DNA of 64,000 bases from Anadara kagoshimensis (GCA_021292105.1 CM037862.1:30226169-30290168), one strand, 5' to 3'. Numbered from the stretch's first letter, positions 1-13,395 are shown. The notes: generated by a model from the letters alone, not told the origin. Program-made: numbers and translations.

Positions 1-2893
1 AGGTAATGTGACAAACAAATTATGAAAAATGCTGTGACAAGACATACACATTATTGTAAAACTAGTGTACCAAATAGACCTTCTTAACTTAATAACCAAA
101 CACAGGATTCAACTTCCAATATTTCATCATTATAATCACACTCAACACTCCCAAAAAAACCATCATTGATTCTTATGTTAGATATATCTTAGCATGATTT
201 TACATTTACCTTGTCAACAGGTCCTGAAATTATTCATTAATCATAAACACTGGAATAAAAACAGCCATTGTAAGGCAGAATGTGCATAACAAGATATAGT
301 AGTTGTTCAATTTAAAATGATGATTTCTTCTTATATTTCCCTTGAGCAATTAGATTATGCTGAATGTCGACAGGTGGGGGTCATCAAAGGTCAAATTATA
401 CATGATTAAAAGATGAAAGATACATATACATAGCCCCAATGGGCATAACTTAAGCAGGTTATGTGGATTTGGCATGCAGTTTGAAAAGCACATGCATTAA
501 TTGTACATGACATTTGCTAAAATGTCTGCCATTTACAAACACATCATGTAGACATCGAGAGAATTTGAGCCAATATTAATCTAACCCATTACAGTAAAAC
601 ATGCATATGAATATAACAAACACGCTTACATCGAATACATTGAAATTTGAAGTCAAATATTGGGCCTATATGTCTATGTACATCAACATAAAGAAGTTGC
701 TTTATAACAAAGTTAAAAATAGAAAATAGAGGCTTCCTTATAAACATGTTATGTATGTTATTAACACAACTGATACGTCTCAGTAATGTGATACAAATTA
801 GGGAAAATTACTTTGGTCCTTGTTCATCTAAATATCACCATTTACATTGGTACAAAAACGTTTTCAATTTTAATTCCAAATACTAGTAATATGAAATTTG
901 TTGTTCAGGGGGATGAAAGTAGGTTTCAGCAGTGGAAGAAATTCCTCAATATTTTCATATATAAAATGTTACTAGATATGTCACTTAATGATAGGAAAAC
1001 AATTTATAATGATTTTGGAAAAATACCCCTGCGACTCATGGCTGAGATCTTCTACGTACCATTTGTTTGCCATCTAAAACTTTGTAACAGGCATGACATT
1101 CGTAATCTAAGATCACCAACAATCCAAAATATAGCAAATATATATAAAAAAGAATGTGACCACACAATACTGTTCTATATTTTAAGGTGCATATTGTTTA
1201 TTATAAACAATACTGAACAATATACAGTATACCTCATATTTATTGAGATTATTTTTCAAATGACATTTTTGTAATTTTTCAATAATTTAAAAATTGTTTA
1301 CTAAAACCATGGGCAAGAATCAAAGGGGATCGATAATACAACTAAATGACCAATTTTCTTTACTAAGAGTTACTTCCCTTTGTTTTATCACTTCCAGTTG
1401 TCTGCTAGCTAACAAATTTTGTGGTATCGGTCAAACAAAGCCCATTTTTGAAGTCTATAATAAAGAAATACTTTAACTGAATGTCAGAGCTTAGCATCTC
1501 AATATATCTCTATCAACTATATACTTGGTTGCCCGGAAAATTGAGAAAGTTATTGGAATTTAACATTAAAAAAACTGGCTAATGACAGACAAAAGTAGAA
1601 AGACTTTGTTGCTGCCCCACACGCCAGAGGGTGTAATGGGCAGTAAGTAAGTAAGTCAAGACTACTGACTATTTCACTTATATTGAACAGTCATTACAAA
1701 ATAATTGTAAGGTTTTCTCCCATGATATGTTGCAGTGGTGATTTAAGACCAATTGCACTTTTTCTGACAATATTTCACATTTTTTTCGATCTAGCGCAAA
1801 TCAGATTTCAAAAGAGAAATATTTTTTAAATGTTGACAATGGATTGTCTTGTCTGTGAAACAGATACTGGAAGGAAAATGTGACATTTGAGCATGTCCCA
1901 AATTCAATATCTTAACTTCCAGTGCTGATATTTTAATTTTTAAATGGAACCTTTTTACAAATTTTGTCAGATTTATTTCTTAACATCAGAGAGGGTCTTG
2001 AACCAAGTAGAATTTCTACAACTGATCATTCATAATTTTGAGCCAGTTATTTTCCATGTGTCTGAAAAAAATTTGCTAACCTCTGTAACAAATATTTCGT
2101 TATGTGTGGAATGCATAACAAAAAACAATATAGACATGAAACTTATTTCAGATTACAGTTATATCCTAAGAGTACAGGAAAAACTTTACATTACATACAC
2201 ATTTTTAAATCATGTCTTTAAATCCAATATAGAGATGAAAGGACCTAACCTCTGTTACACCATTTTCCGAAAAACTACATTGGAATGAAAAAATTGCATT
2301 AGATTTTAGAAAAGCAGTGGCATATGTCTTCTTATTATTTAATTGATATAAAATTCTGTTCGGATTTATTCAGTGTTAATAGCACACAGTTGTTAATTTC
2401 TAACCTCCATAATGCTTAACCTCTGCCTAATCTCCGTAATGTGGGTCAAAAACCACAATTTCAGATGGTATATATAAGCATTTTTCCTCAGATATATTAT
2501 CACTGGACTCGATAAGTTCTAACAAACAACATTAGAGTTTTCCTTCAATTATTGCTAAAATCAGCAAAATTATAATGTCATTTGGACAGTTTTATATGAC
2601 TTTATTGATGAAACTACGGAATTATCATAGTTTTTTTATTTAGAAATTTGCGTGTGTAATAATTCATTTTTGGGTTCTGTACATATACATCTTTGACACA
2701 AAACTGATTTCAAAAATTTATTTTTAACCATTTAGCAGAATATAAGCGTTACGATTATTTTGAATGACTGTGAAGTGCTCAGTTCTGAAATACTAAAGAA
2801 AACTAGAGGAATATATGTAGGAAAACATAATGACGCTCAACATTACCTTCCTCACACTTAGAATCTGTCCACTGAGTGGGACTTGTACCTTTA
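1..2893. other. AT-rich arm sequence, no recognised gene
   Basis: No gene is recognised. The longest open frame (813-1274, + strand, 153 codons) resembles no family known to me and is not kept open in the mirror copy (30047-30507), where a small length difference splits it, so it is not called as a gene. A short block near 1612-1655 ends in an (AGTA)n run and could be the tail of an old SINE, but there is too little to classify. Confidence 0.6.
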
Positions 2894-3415
2894 TAGTGAG
2901 AGACTAATGGAATCCTACACCAGTAACAGGGTAAGACAGAGACATCTCAAACGAGGATGAATATTTTCCTGTCCTAAACAAGCTTTAGCGAGTTCTGGAC
3001 ATTGAAAATATTCATCCGAGTTTCAGATATCTCTGTCTTACCCTGTTACTGGTGTAGGATTCTTTTCGCACAAATTTGCAGCATAAATATTTGTAAACAA
3101 AAAATTGTATCAAATGTTCAGTTTTAATGTCACCATCCGTGCCTACTGAAAATGACGTAGTCAATTTTTGTTGATGTTCTCACATAAAATGACTATGACA
3201 TCATCAATTAAGTGTGTGTAAGTGATTGTGACGTTGAGAAATTGTTGGTTGACTTCGGAACTTTTCTCAACTTACTAAGTCCTCTCAACGATAAATTCAG
3301 AGCAGGTATAACTACGTGGGAAATTCAGTGTGTAGCCTGTCTCAACCCTAGGGTGAGACAAGGAAATCCCACATGGGTAAAAACAAGGGATTTCCATGTC
3401 ACAGGTGTGAGAAAA
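2894..3415 (+). repeat. Interspersed hairpin repeat, copy 1
   Basis: About 520 bp, shared with 57398-57893 (+) and, as a mirror copy, with 27905-28424. A terminal fragment occurs at 48189-48258. It contains a large imperfect hairpin, 2910-2973 against about 2998-3062, with outer stem GAATCCTACACCAGTAACAG. It ends with a second small stem (GGAAATCCC/GGGATTTCC near 3364-3402) and the end motif GTGTGAGAA. No protein coding potential is seen. It looks like a non-autonomous mobile element of unassigned class. Confidence 0.7.
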
Positions 3416-4530
3416 GATCTTTATATTGAGGTAGAGACATATCATAGATTTGTATCCAAGGACTGGGCTCAATGTCAAATATTGAAGCATTAGGTCCAAA
3501 TAGATTAAGGCCAAACCAGTCATTTCCTCATCCTGCAAGAAAAGCAGAATACACAAAATTTAAGGATGTATGCATTAATTGTATGTTGTACCACAACCAA
3601 CCACATGTGTATATTATAAAATAATAATGCAGGTCCAGGTTTATATCAAATTTTCAAACAGAATAATAGACTGCGACAAATGTTTAAGTACATGCAAATA
3701 CAGCTGGGATCAGTCCATGAATACAACTTGATTAAACGTTGAAATAGCAAAAATCACAAATACTGTCAACATTTTGACATAATACAGAGTAACACAATGA
3801 TCCAAAGAATTCCATCCTGACATGAATTTGATAAATTAATTTTTTATATCCAGGATAGGAGATGAACTTGACTTCCTAATTATGTAAATGTGCGAAGTCT
3901 GCATTGCGACACAAGAGACAATTTATAATGAAATTGGACTTTTCCTTTTGTTTGAGGGTTTCATGTTTGCTGCGTGTACAAGAATTTGCCATCTGGCGAG
4001 GAAAGCGAATTGACAACATTGTTAAATGAGTGTAATTTACTGCACTGACAAAATTTCATAGACAAAAGAATTACCAACAAGGCCTGGTACTAAAAGCATA
4101 TCTTAATGCACTAATAAAGAGTGTAACCAAATGTGAATATGCAATCAATGAGTTTATTGCGCAAATATGTTTAAATGAATTCTCTTTAGATGAACAATAT
4201 TGTGCATTTCCTTTTACAAGTGGTTTTAATTTCACAAATATGAAAGCTATTCTACTGGAATGTCTTGTTCTTTGTTGCAAGATAACTATACAAATTTTCT
4301 GCTTTTCTCTACTAGCTGGTCATGATTGAGATGATTCAGTTTAGATATTTTTGACATATTCACATATAATTTATATATATATAATTTGATATCATGACAT
4401 TTACAGACTGTATTCCTTAAACATAGTTTTTAATATAATTATCAAAATCATTTTCATAAGCATTCCTTTTGAGGACAAAAGATCTGCATGATGATGTCAG
4501 TTAGCTACTGCCACAATTTAATATTATAAA
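3416..4530. other. No recognised feature
   Basis: AT-rich sequence with no long open frame of recognisable family, no tandem repeats and no RNA gene. Short frames in it (for example 4071-4280, minus strand) have no family resemblance. Confidence 0.5.
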
Positions 4531-4534
4531 GAAA

Positions 4535-4610
4535 GTGGGAGGTGTTGTGTTTGAACCTGAGACTTGAAAGTAGGTAGTGACTGTTCTTTCGCCAATCACT
4601 CGGCATATCC
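4535..4610 (-). repeat. tRNA-like head, possible SINE relic (left arm)
   Basis: Read on the minus strand this has an A-box-like TGCCGAGTGATTGG and, about 45 bases later, a B-box-like GGTTCAAACAC. The layout resembles a tRNA-Ser/Leu-type head. It does not fold into a clean cloverleaf by eye, so a functional tRNA is unlikely and a tRNA-derived SINE relic is more plausible. The mirror copy is at 26710-26783. Confidence 0.35.
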
Positions 4611-5445
4611 AAATGAAAGTTATGTGGATTGGACTTTAAAATAAACGAGGTCCCGTGTCATGGTAGGCATGGCACGATAAAAATATCTGCTGTATAATGC
4701 CATCAGCATAATGCACAAGTTAAAATTCTGCACCTTCCCCCATAGCTGGCAACTTCTCGATATAACTGGAATTTTCTTGACTGGAACTTTCAACACCATT
4801 ACTCAACTCAACTCTCAAACAGATAAACACTAAACTTAATAACAGGGGATGGATGGTGTCTCTCTTCTACTTGTACAGAAATCTGTAGAATAGTGACAGC
4901 TACTGATGCACTTAAAACTTAAAAGATAGAAAAAAATTCAATATAAAGTACATGGGACAGTGGTATGATTCCTGCATTTAGGTGGCAGGTAGTGATGTGC
5001 TTAAACATATACCCATGCACATATCACAATGCCAGTGTTGCCCACCTCGTCTGTCAACACAGTTTCATACTTGTTTTGTATCCTTTGGTAGGATAAAATA
5101 TCAATAATGAAATGAGATGACATAAGTATGGTGTTAAGAAATCTAAAAAATATTGACGATTATTGATGTACCTGGTAGATTGTAGCCTACTGAACATGCA
5201 TCCACACCATTGTTATGATAAAATATCAGTGCATTTTTATACATGCTGCACATCAACTCTCACAGGATAAAATATCAATATTAATAGGTCGCTTGGAAAT
5301 CATGATGTCTATTTCTTTTCATTGTTCTATGCTATCTTCATACAATAAGTATTTGCATAAGGGATTATGAGAATTGCCATAGATACCAAATCCTTGTGTG
5401 ATATGTATGATATGCAAATGTGATGTCTGTTAATTGATTTATTTA
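4611..5445. other. No recognised feature
   Basis: AT-rich sequence up to the start of the composite repeat array. No gene, RNA or tandem repeat is seen. Confidence 0.5.
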
Positions 5446-5448
5446 TAA

Positions 5449-6198
5449 TAGAGGAGTTTAACATTGTTTAATACGCATGCGCAAGGCCCGTGACCTTACG
5501 AGATTGGACGATATTCAACGTGATTTGCAATCGAGGGGGCAGTCTTAATAATGGTCTAAGGCTGGTAACAGTTTTAAATGGTTAAACATTGCCGCAAATT
5601 GGATATATTTACATTCATTCATGAATAAATGACAAAACTTTTTCTTACTAATAAATTTATATTTTCTTTTAGTCAAATATGTTCATTATTTAATATTTTA
5701 GAAATTAAAAGTATCAAGAATTAAAAAAAAACAGTTAAAATTAAAAGATGATAAAAATGAATAAACCAAATTAAAGAAGTATCATTAATATATTTTGTTT
5801 AGCATTTTAAACTTTAAAAAAGAAATAAAATGGTTATGTTTGCTTTTAGGACAAAAATATGATACTAATAATAGGCAGTCTATAGCTAGAAAAACAGTCT
5901 TGAATACATACAAGTTTGTAGAAGTTCTTTTCTTGAAATAGTATCAAAACTTATAAAGTTTACGCCGATGTGGGAGAAATTGAATCGATATATTCCGTAT
6001 AAATGTATATGATTGCCTTTGACAGAATTACATTTAACTAATTTAAATTAATTAAACGAACCCAAAATTATGATATACTTATGGTGATTACAATTGCATT
6101 TTATTCTTTCCCTTACCCAATATTTGCTCGAAGAAATATGATGCTCCTCATATCTACATGTTACATTGCTGTTTATTAAAAAGTTTCCCATTGATGAA
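5449..6198. repeat. A unit, copy 1
   Basis: About 750 bp beginning TAGAGGAGTTTAACATTG and ending before the next identical start at 6199. It contains a relatively GC-rich block with ACGCATGCGCAAGGCCCGTG (about 5472-5491) in an otherwise very AT-rich unit. It is non-coding. Confidence 0.85.
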
Positions 6199-6960
6199 TA
6201 GAGGAGTTTAACATTGTTTATTACGCATGCGCAAGGCCCGTGACCTTACGAGATTGGACGCGATTGAACGTGATTTGCAATCGAGGGGGCAGTCGTAATA
6301 AAGGTCTAAGGCTGGTAACGCTTTTAAATGGTTAAACATTGCCGTAAATGGGATATATTTACATTCATTTATGAATAAATATATATTTTATGTGACAAAA
6401 CTTTTTCTTACTAATAAATTTATATTTTCTTTAAGTCAAATATGTTAATTTTTTAATATTTTAGAAATTAAAACTATCAAGAATTAAAAAAAAAAAACAG
6501 TTAAAATTAAAAGATGATAAAAATGAATAAACCAAATTAAAGAAGTATAATTAATATATTTTGTTTAGCATTTTAAACTTTAAAAATAAAATGGTTATGT
6601 TTGCTATAAGGACAAAGATATGATACTAATAATAGGCAGTCTATAGCTAGAAAAACAATCTTGAATACATACAAGTTTGTGGAAGAACTTTATCAGTTGT
6701 TCTTTTCTTAAAATAGTATCAAAACTTATAAAGTTTACGCCGATGTGGGAGAAAATTAAATCGATATGTATATAATTGCCTTTGACAGAATTACATTTAA
6801 CTAATTTTAATTAATTAAACAAACCCAAAATTATGATGTACTTATGGCGATTACAATTACATTTTATTCTTTCCCTTACCCAATATTTGCTCCAAGAAAT
6901 ATGATGCTCCTCATATCTACATGTTACATTACTGTTTATTAAAAAGTTTCTCATTTATGA
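6199..6960. repeat. A unit, copy 2
   Basis: Direct tandem copy of 5449-6198 with scattered substitutions and small indels, including an extra ATATATTTTATGTG-like insertion near 6380 and a longer A run near 6487. It is non-coding. Confidence 0.85.
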
Positions 6961-7516
6961 ATTGTTTATCCCGTAATGTATTACCAAGATGATGGTGTTG
7001 AAGTCTTAATCTGTTAATTTAGTATCCGTAATTCACATACCTCCGCACACCTGTCAACATTACCGGATGACTCAATCCATGACACGTACCGACAAACGAC
7101 AAATGAACCCTTTTATGGTCAGCATCCATCGATAACATTAAGAATGTACAAGTATCGTTTTTATTAATTACACAAACTTCATCAAACTTATTCAATATAC
7201 AAGATAATATCCAACTTATAAACTGATAAATGAAATGTATGAATGTTAGAGAATATTGTAAAAGTATTTAGAATGTGAATAAAAAAAATTAAAATAAACT
7301 TTAACATTAAATATCTGTATGGTTTCAATAATTTTATCCGTTTTTTTGGTTGTCATATTTTTTTATTTTGATTTCATTAAAATGGCATATGAAATGGTAA
7401 ACGATTCATTACTTTTTAGAAAAAATCCCTATTTATTTCAAACGTTTTAACTAAAGTAACCAACCATTCCCTTATAAAGTTACTTTCCAAAATAAAATTT
7501 AAAATAAATAAATAAC

Positions 7517-7552
<36 letters not shown>

Positions 7553-7814
7553 AAATAAATAAATAAATAAATTGATAGACATGACATGAATTTTTTTCAC
7601 TGTGTGTCAATGAAAAAAAAAAATAAATAAAAAATGAATAAATAAAAATAAAATAAAGATTTAAAACATTTAAAGTGTATATTGATGCGGATTCAAGGTC
7701 ATGTTTCAAAATTTATTTATTTATTTATTTATTTAAATACTATAATGCAACCTTGCATCAATCATTATTCAATTACATTGTTGGTACTTATTGGGTCAAG
7801 ATTACTTTTCAGTC

Positions 7815-7845
<31 letters not shown>

Positions 7846-8040
7846 TTTTCAGACGAAACACATTAAGAAAATAAAATATAATGTAGATACATTTATATGT
7901 ATTACATATACTAAGTTTCATACTAGCACATGTACATACATGTAGGTAATAGGAGAATGCCCCCTGGCTTGCAGACGGTACACTTTCTTACCTCTAATCA
8001 TAGAGAGTAATCAAGGGAGATAAAATTGTTAAACTCCCGT
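6961..8040. repeat. B unit, copy 1 (uninterrupted)
   Basis: This 1080-bp unit starts ATTGTTTATCCCGTAATG and ends in a partial terminal motif, TTGTTAAACTCCCGT. It carries AAAT/TTTA microsatellites near 7499-7573, 7713-7735 and 7816-7850. Around 7329-7350 it holds the uninterrupted version of the site where the LINE sits in copy 2. Phe-Ile-Tyr-Leu frames here are translations of the microsatellites. Confidence 0.85.
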
Positions 8041-8421
8041 ATTGTTTATCCCGTAATGTATTACCAAGATTATGGTGTTGAAGTCTTCATCTGTTAATTA
8101 GTATCCTTAATTCACATACCTCCGCACACCTGTCAACATTACCGGATGACTCAATACATGACACGTACCGACAAACGACAAAGTCGACTCGACGCGTCGG
8201 AAGGAAACTTAGAACCCCTTTTTGGTCACCATCCGTCGATAACATTAAAAATTTACAAGTATCGTTTTTATCAATTACACAAACTTCATCAACCTTATTC
8301 AATATACAAGATAATCTGATAAATGAAATGTATGAATGTTAGAGAATATTGTAAAAGTATTTAGAATGTGAATAAAAAAAAATAATAAGCTTTAACATTT
8401 AATATCTGTATAGTTTCAAAA

Positions 8422-8438
8422 ATTTTATCCATTTTTTT
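8422..8438. repeat. LINE target-site duplication, 3' side (left arm)
   Basis: ATTTTATCCATTTTTTT, identical to 13033-13049. The last T's merge with the LINE poly(A), so this edge is uncertain by a few bases. Confidence 0.75.
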
Positions 8439-8670
8439 TTTTTTTTTTTTATTTAGATTTTTTAACATTTTTACAAAAATATGAGATAGACAAAGACAAC
8501 ATTCATGCACACTTACATTCACCTTTCATACATGAAAACTTTGTACAAATGTCTGCAAATTAAGTACAGAAACATAAATAGAATGGCATCAATGAAGCAT
8601 AAAATTTCATGTAAATAAACAGTCAAGTAAATAACAAATAATCTGGTGATCCTTGAAGATTTTAATTTAT

Positions 8671-11600
8671 TTAGTATTCAAAAAGTGTTGCATAGTTTTT
8701 CCATTTTAGAGTAAAAGCATCCGATTTCCCAGATAGTTCGTATTGGGTTTTTTCAATTCTATAATGTTGAAAAATGTGTTTCTCTAATTCAGAAAATGTA
8801 AGTGTTTTTTTATAAAAGCGTCTTAAACTAATAAACTGTTTACTCAATGTAATTATATGATTAAAAATATATTGGTTTTGTCCAGAAATTCCAAAAATCA
8901 CATCTTTAAGAGTTATCGAATGAGTAATTGTTGTTTTTTCAGTTAGCCAATTTTCAAGATTTTCCCAAAGTTCTCGCACTTGTTGACAGTCGTAAAAGAG
9001 ATGACATATATCTTCTTCAATGTTTTTGCAGAAGAAGCAATATGGAGTTTGACCTATATTTATTTTTTGAGAAATTTATTTGTGCCGAAAATGCGGTGTA
9101 ATATCCTAAAATTTAACCACTTTAGTTTTGTATCTTTAATATTTTGGATCATGTTGAGATAAACTTTATCCCAGTGGAAATCATGGGGCATATTAAGTTC
9201 TTGTTCCCATTTCAATTCAGCTTTTGGTTTTATATATAAAGATTTTACAAAAATATTATATATGTGTCTAGAACCTTTTGAATGTTTGCAAATATACTCT
9301 ATTTCTGAATTTAAACTGTTATTACTATTACTTACTTCGGCAAGTTTATGGTTATGTAGAATAGCTCGCTTTAATCCTTCAAATATAGTGAACGGTATTG
9401 TTTTATTCAATTTTAATTGCAATTCTTGGGCTGTTATGAACTCGTTTTTTTCATTAATTAAATCTCTTATTTTTGTAATCCCCTTATCGAAAAACGTTTT
9501 GTAAAAAATAGTTTTTCCGTCAATTTTTATTTTGGAGTTGTGCCATAAACAAGAATTTAAAACAGAATGATCTTCAGAGAGTATCGGAAGATTTAATTTA
9601 AATTCTGCTAGGTTTTTTAAAACATCTTTCCAGAAGTAATTTTTTAGGGCCTTTGATTTTTCCCGGCAATATTCATCTCCTAAAAGTATAAAATTTGTAA
9701 GATCACTTTTCGTAATTTCCGTGAATATATTATTTAAGCATAGATTGTTTTTTTCATATAATCGCCTTAACCATGTTAATTTTATTGACTTTATAAAACT
9801 GTCTATATGTATCATCCTACATCCTCCTAATTTGTAATCTTGAATCATGTTTTTTCTATTAACTCTTTCACATTTACCGTTCCATATATATTGATAAAAT
9901 TGTGTCTCCAGATCTTTCAATATTTTATCGTCTGGTTTTGGAAGGACTGACAGAATGTGTATTAATTTAGGTAATAGTAAAGTTTTAATAACTGTTATTT
10001 TTCCAAATGGTGTGAGTAATCTTTTTGACCAAGCATTAATATCGCGTTCGATTTCATTTAATTTACTTTTATAGTTAATCTCTCCGATTATTTCTAGATT
10101 TGTTGAGAAGTTGATACCTAGCACTGTAAATTTTCTTTAGTCCATTCTAATTTTATATCTGGGCACAGGGCATCCTCTCTATTTATATTTGATCCTATCC
10201 ATAATGCTTTAGTTTTTTCAATATTAGGTTTAAGACCTGAATATTTTGAAAATTGGAAAAGAAGGTCCATCGAACTTTTTAAACTTTTTTCCGAGCCATC
10301 TAAGAATATACATGTGTCGTCGGCGTATTGTAAAAGACAAATTTGAACTTTCCCTATTTTAATTCCTTTTATATTACTGTTATGACGAAACATATTTGCC
10401 ATTATTTCGGCACAAGTATAAACAAATATGGTGAGATTGGGTCCCCTTGTCTACAGCCTCTAGATATTTTGAAAAATTGAGAAAAAATTCCATTTTGGAT
10501 CACGCATAATTGAGCATTTTTATATAAAATCTCTGTCCATTTTACAATATTTTGTCCAAAATTGAAAAAATGCATGGTTTTATTTATAAATCTCCACGAT
10601 ACAGAATCAAAAGCCTTTTCGAAATCAACTAATAGCAGGGTTCCAGGAATATTATTTTCCTTACTTAACTGTAGAACATCATATATAATTCTTGTATTTT
10701 CCCCAATAAATCTGCCAGATATAAAACCTCTTTGATTTTCGTGGATCAGAAAGTCTAAGACTGATTTAATTCTATTAGCTATACAACTCGAGAGTAATTT
10801 ATATGTCACATTTAACAATGAAATTGGTCTCCAGTTTTTCAAATAATTTCTACACTTATCTCCTTTAGGTAATATTGAAATTATCCCCTGTTTTTGAGTT
10901 AAAGATAATTCTCCTTGTTCAAAACTATAGTTAAAAGATCTGATCAAAAAGGGAGATATATTGTTCCAAAAAAATTTGAAAAATTCAGCTGTGAATCCGT
11001 CTGGTCCCGGGGACTTTTCATTTTTCATGTTTTTTAGAGCCTTCAAAAGTTCTTTATATGTAATTTTATCTTCAATAGCACTTCGTTGTATATCGTTTAA
11101 TTTTGGAATATCTTCAAAATCAAGAATTTGATTTAAGTCAACATCTTCAAGGGATTCATCTTTATTTTTGTATAATTTTTTATAAAACATTTCGATTTCC
11201 GACAAAATTTCTTTTGGTTCGTTATAAGGTCACCTTTATCGTTTATTAATGAAGTTACGGTTTTATTAATATAATTTCTTTTTTCTAAACTACAGAAGTA
11301 TTTGGTTGGTTTTTCCCCCTCTTCTATCCATTTTGCTTTAGCCCTGATACAAACCCCCTTCATATAGTTTTCACGTATTTTTTCAAGTTCTTTATTAACA
11401 TTTTCAAATTCTGTTTTATAGAAAATTACATCGGGAAATTGTGTATTTAATTCTCGAAGATCGCCTAACTTTTTTTCTAATTGTCTTTTCTTATTTTTCC
11501 CCTCTTTATTTTTCCTAGAACTATATTCAATTGTAAGACCTCGAATTTTCAGTAATAATAAATCTAAAAATAAGTTGTCGTTAATAATTAATGTGTATTC

Positions 11601-12464
11601 TTCCTTATCGTTTTCCTGGTGTGTATTCACCATGTATTCTGCTTTTACTTCTGAAATTAATTTTTTTACTTTATTAACATAATCTATATCTTTAAGAAGA
11701 TTATTATTAAATTTCCAGAATCCTTTTCCTTTTTGAAAATTTGAAAAACGAAATTCAATTTCTACAAGGGAATGATCGGTTCTGTAACCAGGTTTGATAT
11801 CGGTTCTATTGACCAGAGACATCAGTTCCTCGGAGATTAGAAAAAAATCCAAACGGGCACTCTTTTTGGGGGATGAACAGAACCAAGTATACATTTTTTT
11901 GTTCTCATTATTTACTCTCCAGGGATCAACAAGTTTTAAAAATTCCTTCATTGATAGGACTTCCCGTCTTGCCTTAGGGTTATTAATTTTCTTATAGTTC
12001 AAATAATCTAAATTAGAATCCTGGACCAGGTTAAAGTCCCCCGTGATAATCACAAAATCATTATTCAATTCTTGTATAGTAGACTTTATATAAGTATAAA
12101 ATTTTGCTTCATCTGTATTTGGGCCGTATAAGTTAATCAGAGTAACTGTGTGTTTATTTTCTATCAAAAGTTCTAAAATAAGTAAATTTCCAATTTTATC
12201 TTTAATTTCATTTGTAACTTTAAACTCAAAATTATTATTAAAAAGTATTGCCACTCCCCTGGAATTACTTTTCCCACAAGACATATAGACCTCAAATCCC
12301 CATATAGTTCTAATTTTATTCATCTCTTTTTCAACGAAATGAGTATCTTGTAAGCAATAAATACTAAACTTCTTTGCTTTTAAAAAGTTAAGAACATCCC
12401 GCCTTTTATTGTTTTGTTCCCCTAGACCCCTGCAATTGATTGAAAGAACTTTTATATCAGCCAT
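8671..12464 (-). pseudogene. LINE ORF2: endonuclease plus reverse transcriptase, frameshifted
   Basis: The ORF starts at 12464 (MADIKVLSINCRGLG). The endonuclease is read to about 11760 with the motifs INCRG, LQDTHF, GDFN, SARLDFF and TDHSLVEI. A linker stays in frame to 11133. The reverse transcriptase then continues in three shifted frames: 11205-10402 (SPGPDG, FEKAFDS, GCRQGDPISP), 10402-10118 (YADD) and 10124-9060. A zinc-knuckle-like CxxC...HxxxxC follows near 9000-9050, and the C-terminal part is at 8979-8671. At least four frame changes break it (near 11210, 10417, 10130 and 9065). The first three are also present in the mirror copy, so they predate the duplication. It is a dead retrotransposon gene. 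Confidence 0.9.
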
Positions 12465-12705
12465 TGTGTGGTAAATATATTTGTTTTAGGTCACCAGAAA
12501 ATTCGCATTTAGATAATACAAGATTGATGCAGTAAGACAGTAATAATGTTGAACAATATATACCTATAAATACTTCATACACACGCCACCCATACCAAAG
12601 ACAAACATTACAAAAACAAAAAACAAACAAAAAGACAATCGTCATTAAAGTCACGCAACTTTTTCGATGTTTGGTCAACATAATTTTAACCAAGTTACAA
12701 GGCAT
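12457..12705 (-). other. Small open frame overlapping the ORF2 start
   Basis: 82 codons on the minus strand. The end overlaps the ORF2 start as ATGGCTGA, the ATG of ORF2 containing this frame's TGA downstream. The product is hydrophobic and cysteine-rich, with no similarity to LINE ORF1 that I can recognise. It could be leader sequence open by chance. The same frame occurs at 18613-18861, but the arms are near-identical, so this is not independent support. Confidence 0.2.
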
Positions 12706-13032
12706 GTATAATATACTATTATAAAAAGTCTCTAGAAACTGTCAGCTACATATTCTCTGTCTTAGTTAAATTTCTATAGAATAAATCAAAATTTATATAT
12801 TTGGTCCTTAAATTTGATCAATGAAATTTATAATATAATATTGACAGAGTTTGACCTCGGTTAATTTATTGACCGCAGTTTCACCCGTGAATGTACTTCC
12901 CATAGATAAGTAACACCCGTATGTTAGGATAATGGATGATTCTAGATTACTCGTGTGTAAAAATTAGTCATGGAATATAGCAGCATAAAAAACAAAATAT
13001 GTAAGTATTTATGATATTCAACTTATAAAGCT

Positions 13033-13049
13033 ATTTTATCCATTTTTTT
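13033..13049. repeat. LINE target-site duplication, 5' side (left arm)
   Basis: Same 17 bases as 8422-8438. The adjoining GGTTGTCAT continues the B unit exactly as in the uninterrupted copy near 7349. Confidence 0.75.
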
Positions 13050-13395
13050 GGTTGTCATATTTTTTTATTTATTTATGAAATACATCTGTATTTTATAAAT
13101 AAATAAAAATGGCATATGAAATGATAAACAATTCGTTACTTTTTAGAAAAAAAATCCCTATTTATTTCAAACATTTTAAACTAAAGTAACCAACCATTCC
13201 CTTATAAAGTTACTTTCCAAAATAAAATTTAAAATAAATAAATAAATAGTTTTAATTGATAGACATGACATGAATTTTTTCATTGTGTGTCAATGAAAAA
13301 AAAGAAAGAAAAAAAAAAAAAATAAATAAAAAAAAATAAGATTTAAAATATTTAAAGTGTATATTGATGTGGCATTCAAGGTCATGTTACAAAAT

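Larger units (their letters stand above)
8439..13032 (-). mobile_element. Tx1/L1-clade non-LTR retrotransposon (LINE), left arm
   Basis: A 4.6 kb insertion on the minus strand: 5' end near 13032, 3' poly(A) (read as a T run) at about 8432-8450. It is flanked by a 17-bp duplication ATTTTATCCATTTTTTT (8422-8438 and 13033-13049). ORF2 encodes an APE-type endonuclease and a reverse transcriptase. No ORF1 is recognisable in the roughly 570 bp upstream of ORF2, so the copy may be 5'-truncated or belong to a lineage with a short leader. The clade call rests on the endonuclease and RT motifs. Confidence 0.9.

Noticed and set aside
813-1274. 153-codon open frame in the left arm
   Set aside because: It resembles no family and is split by small length differences in the mirror copy. 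It is an AT-rich chance frame.
3212-3556. Pairs of 93-codon frames on both strands within the hairpin repeat (mirror 27762-28106)
   Set aside because: They overlap a non-coding interspersed repeat, occur on both strands at once, and are not open in the independent copy at 57398-57893.
11794-11997. Frames antisense to the LINE (also 9262-9504, 19321-19524 and 21811-22170)
   Set aside because: They are shadows of ORF2 on the opposite strand.
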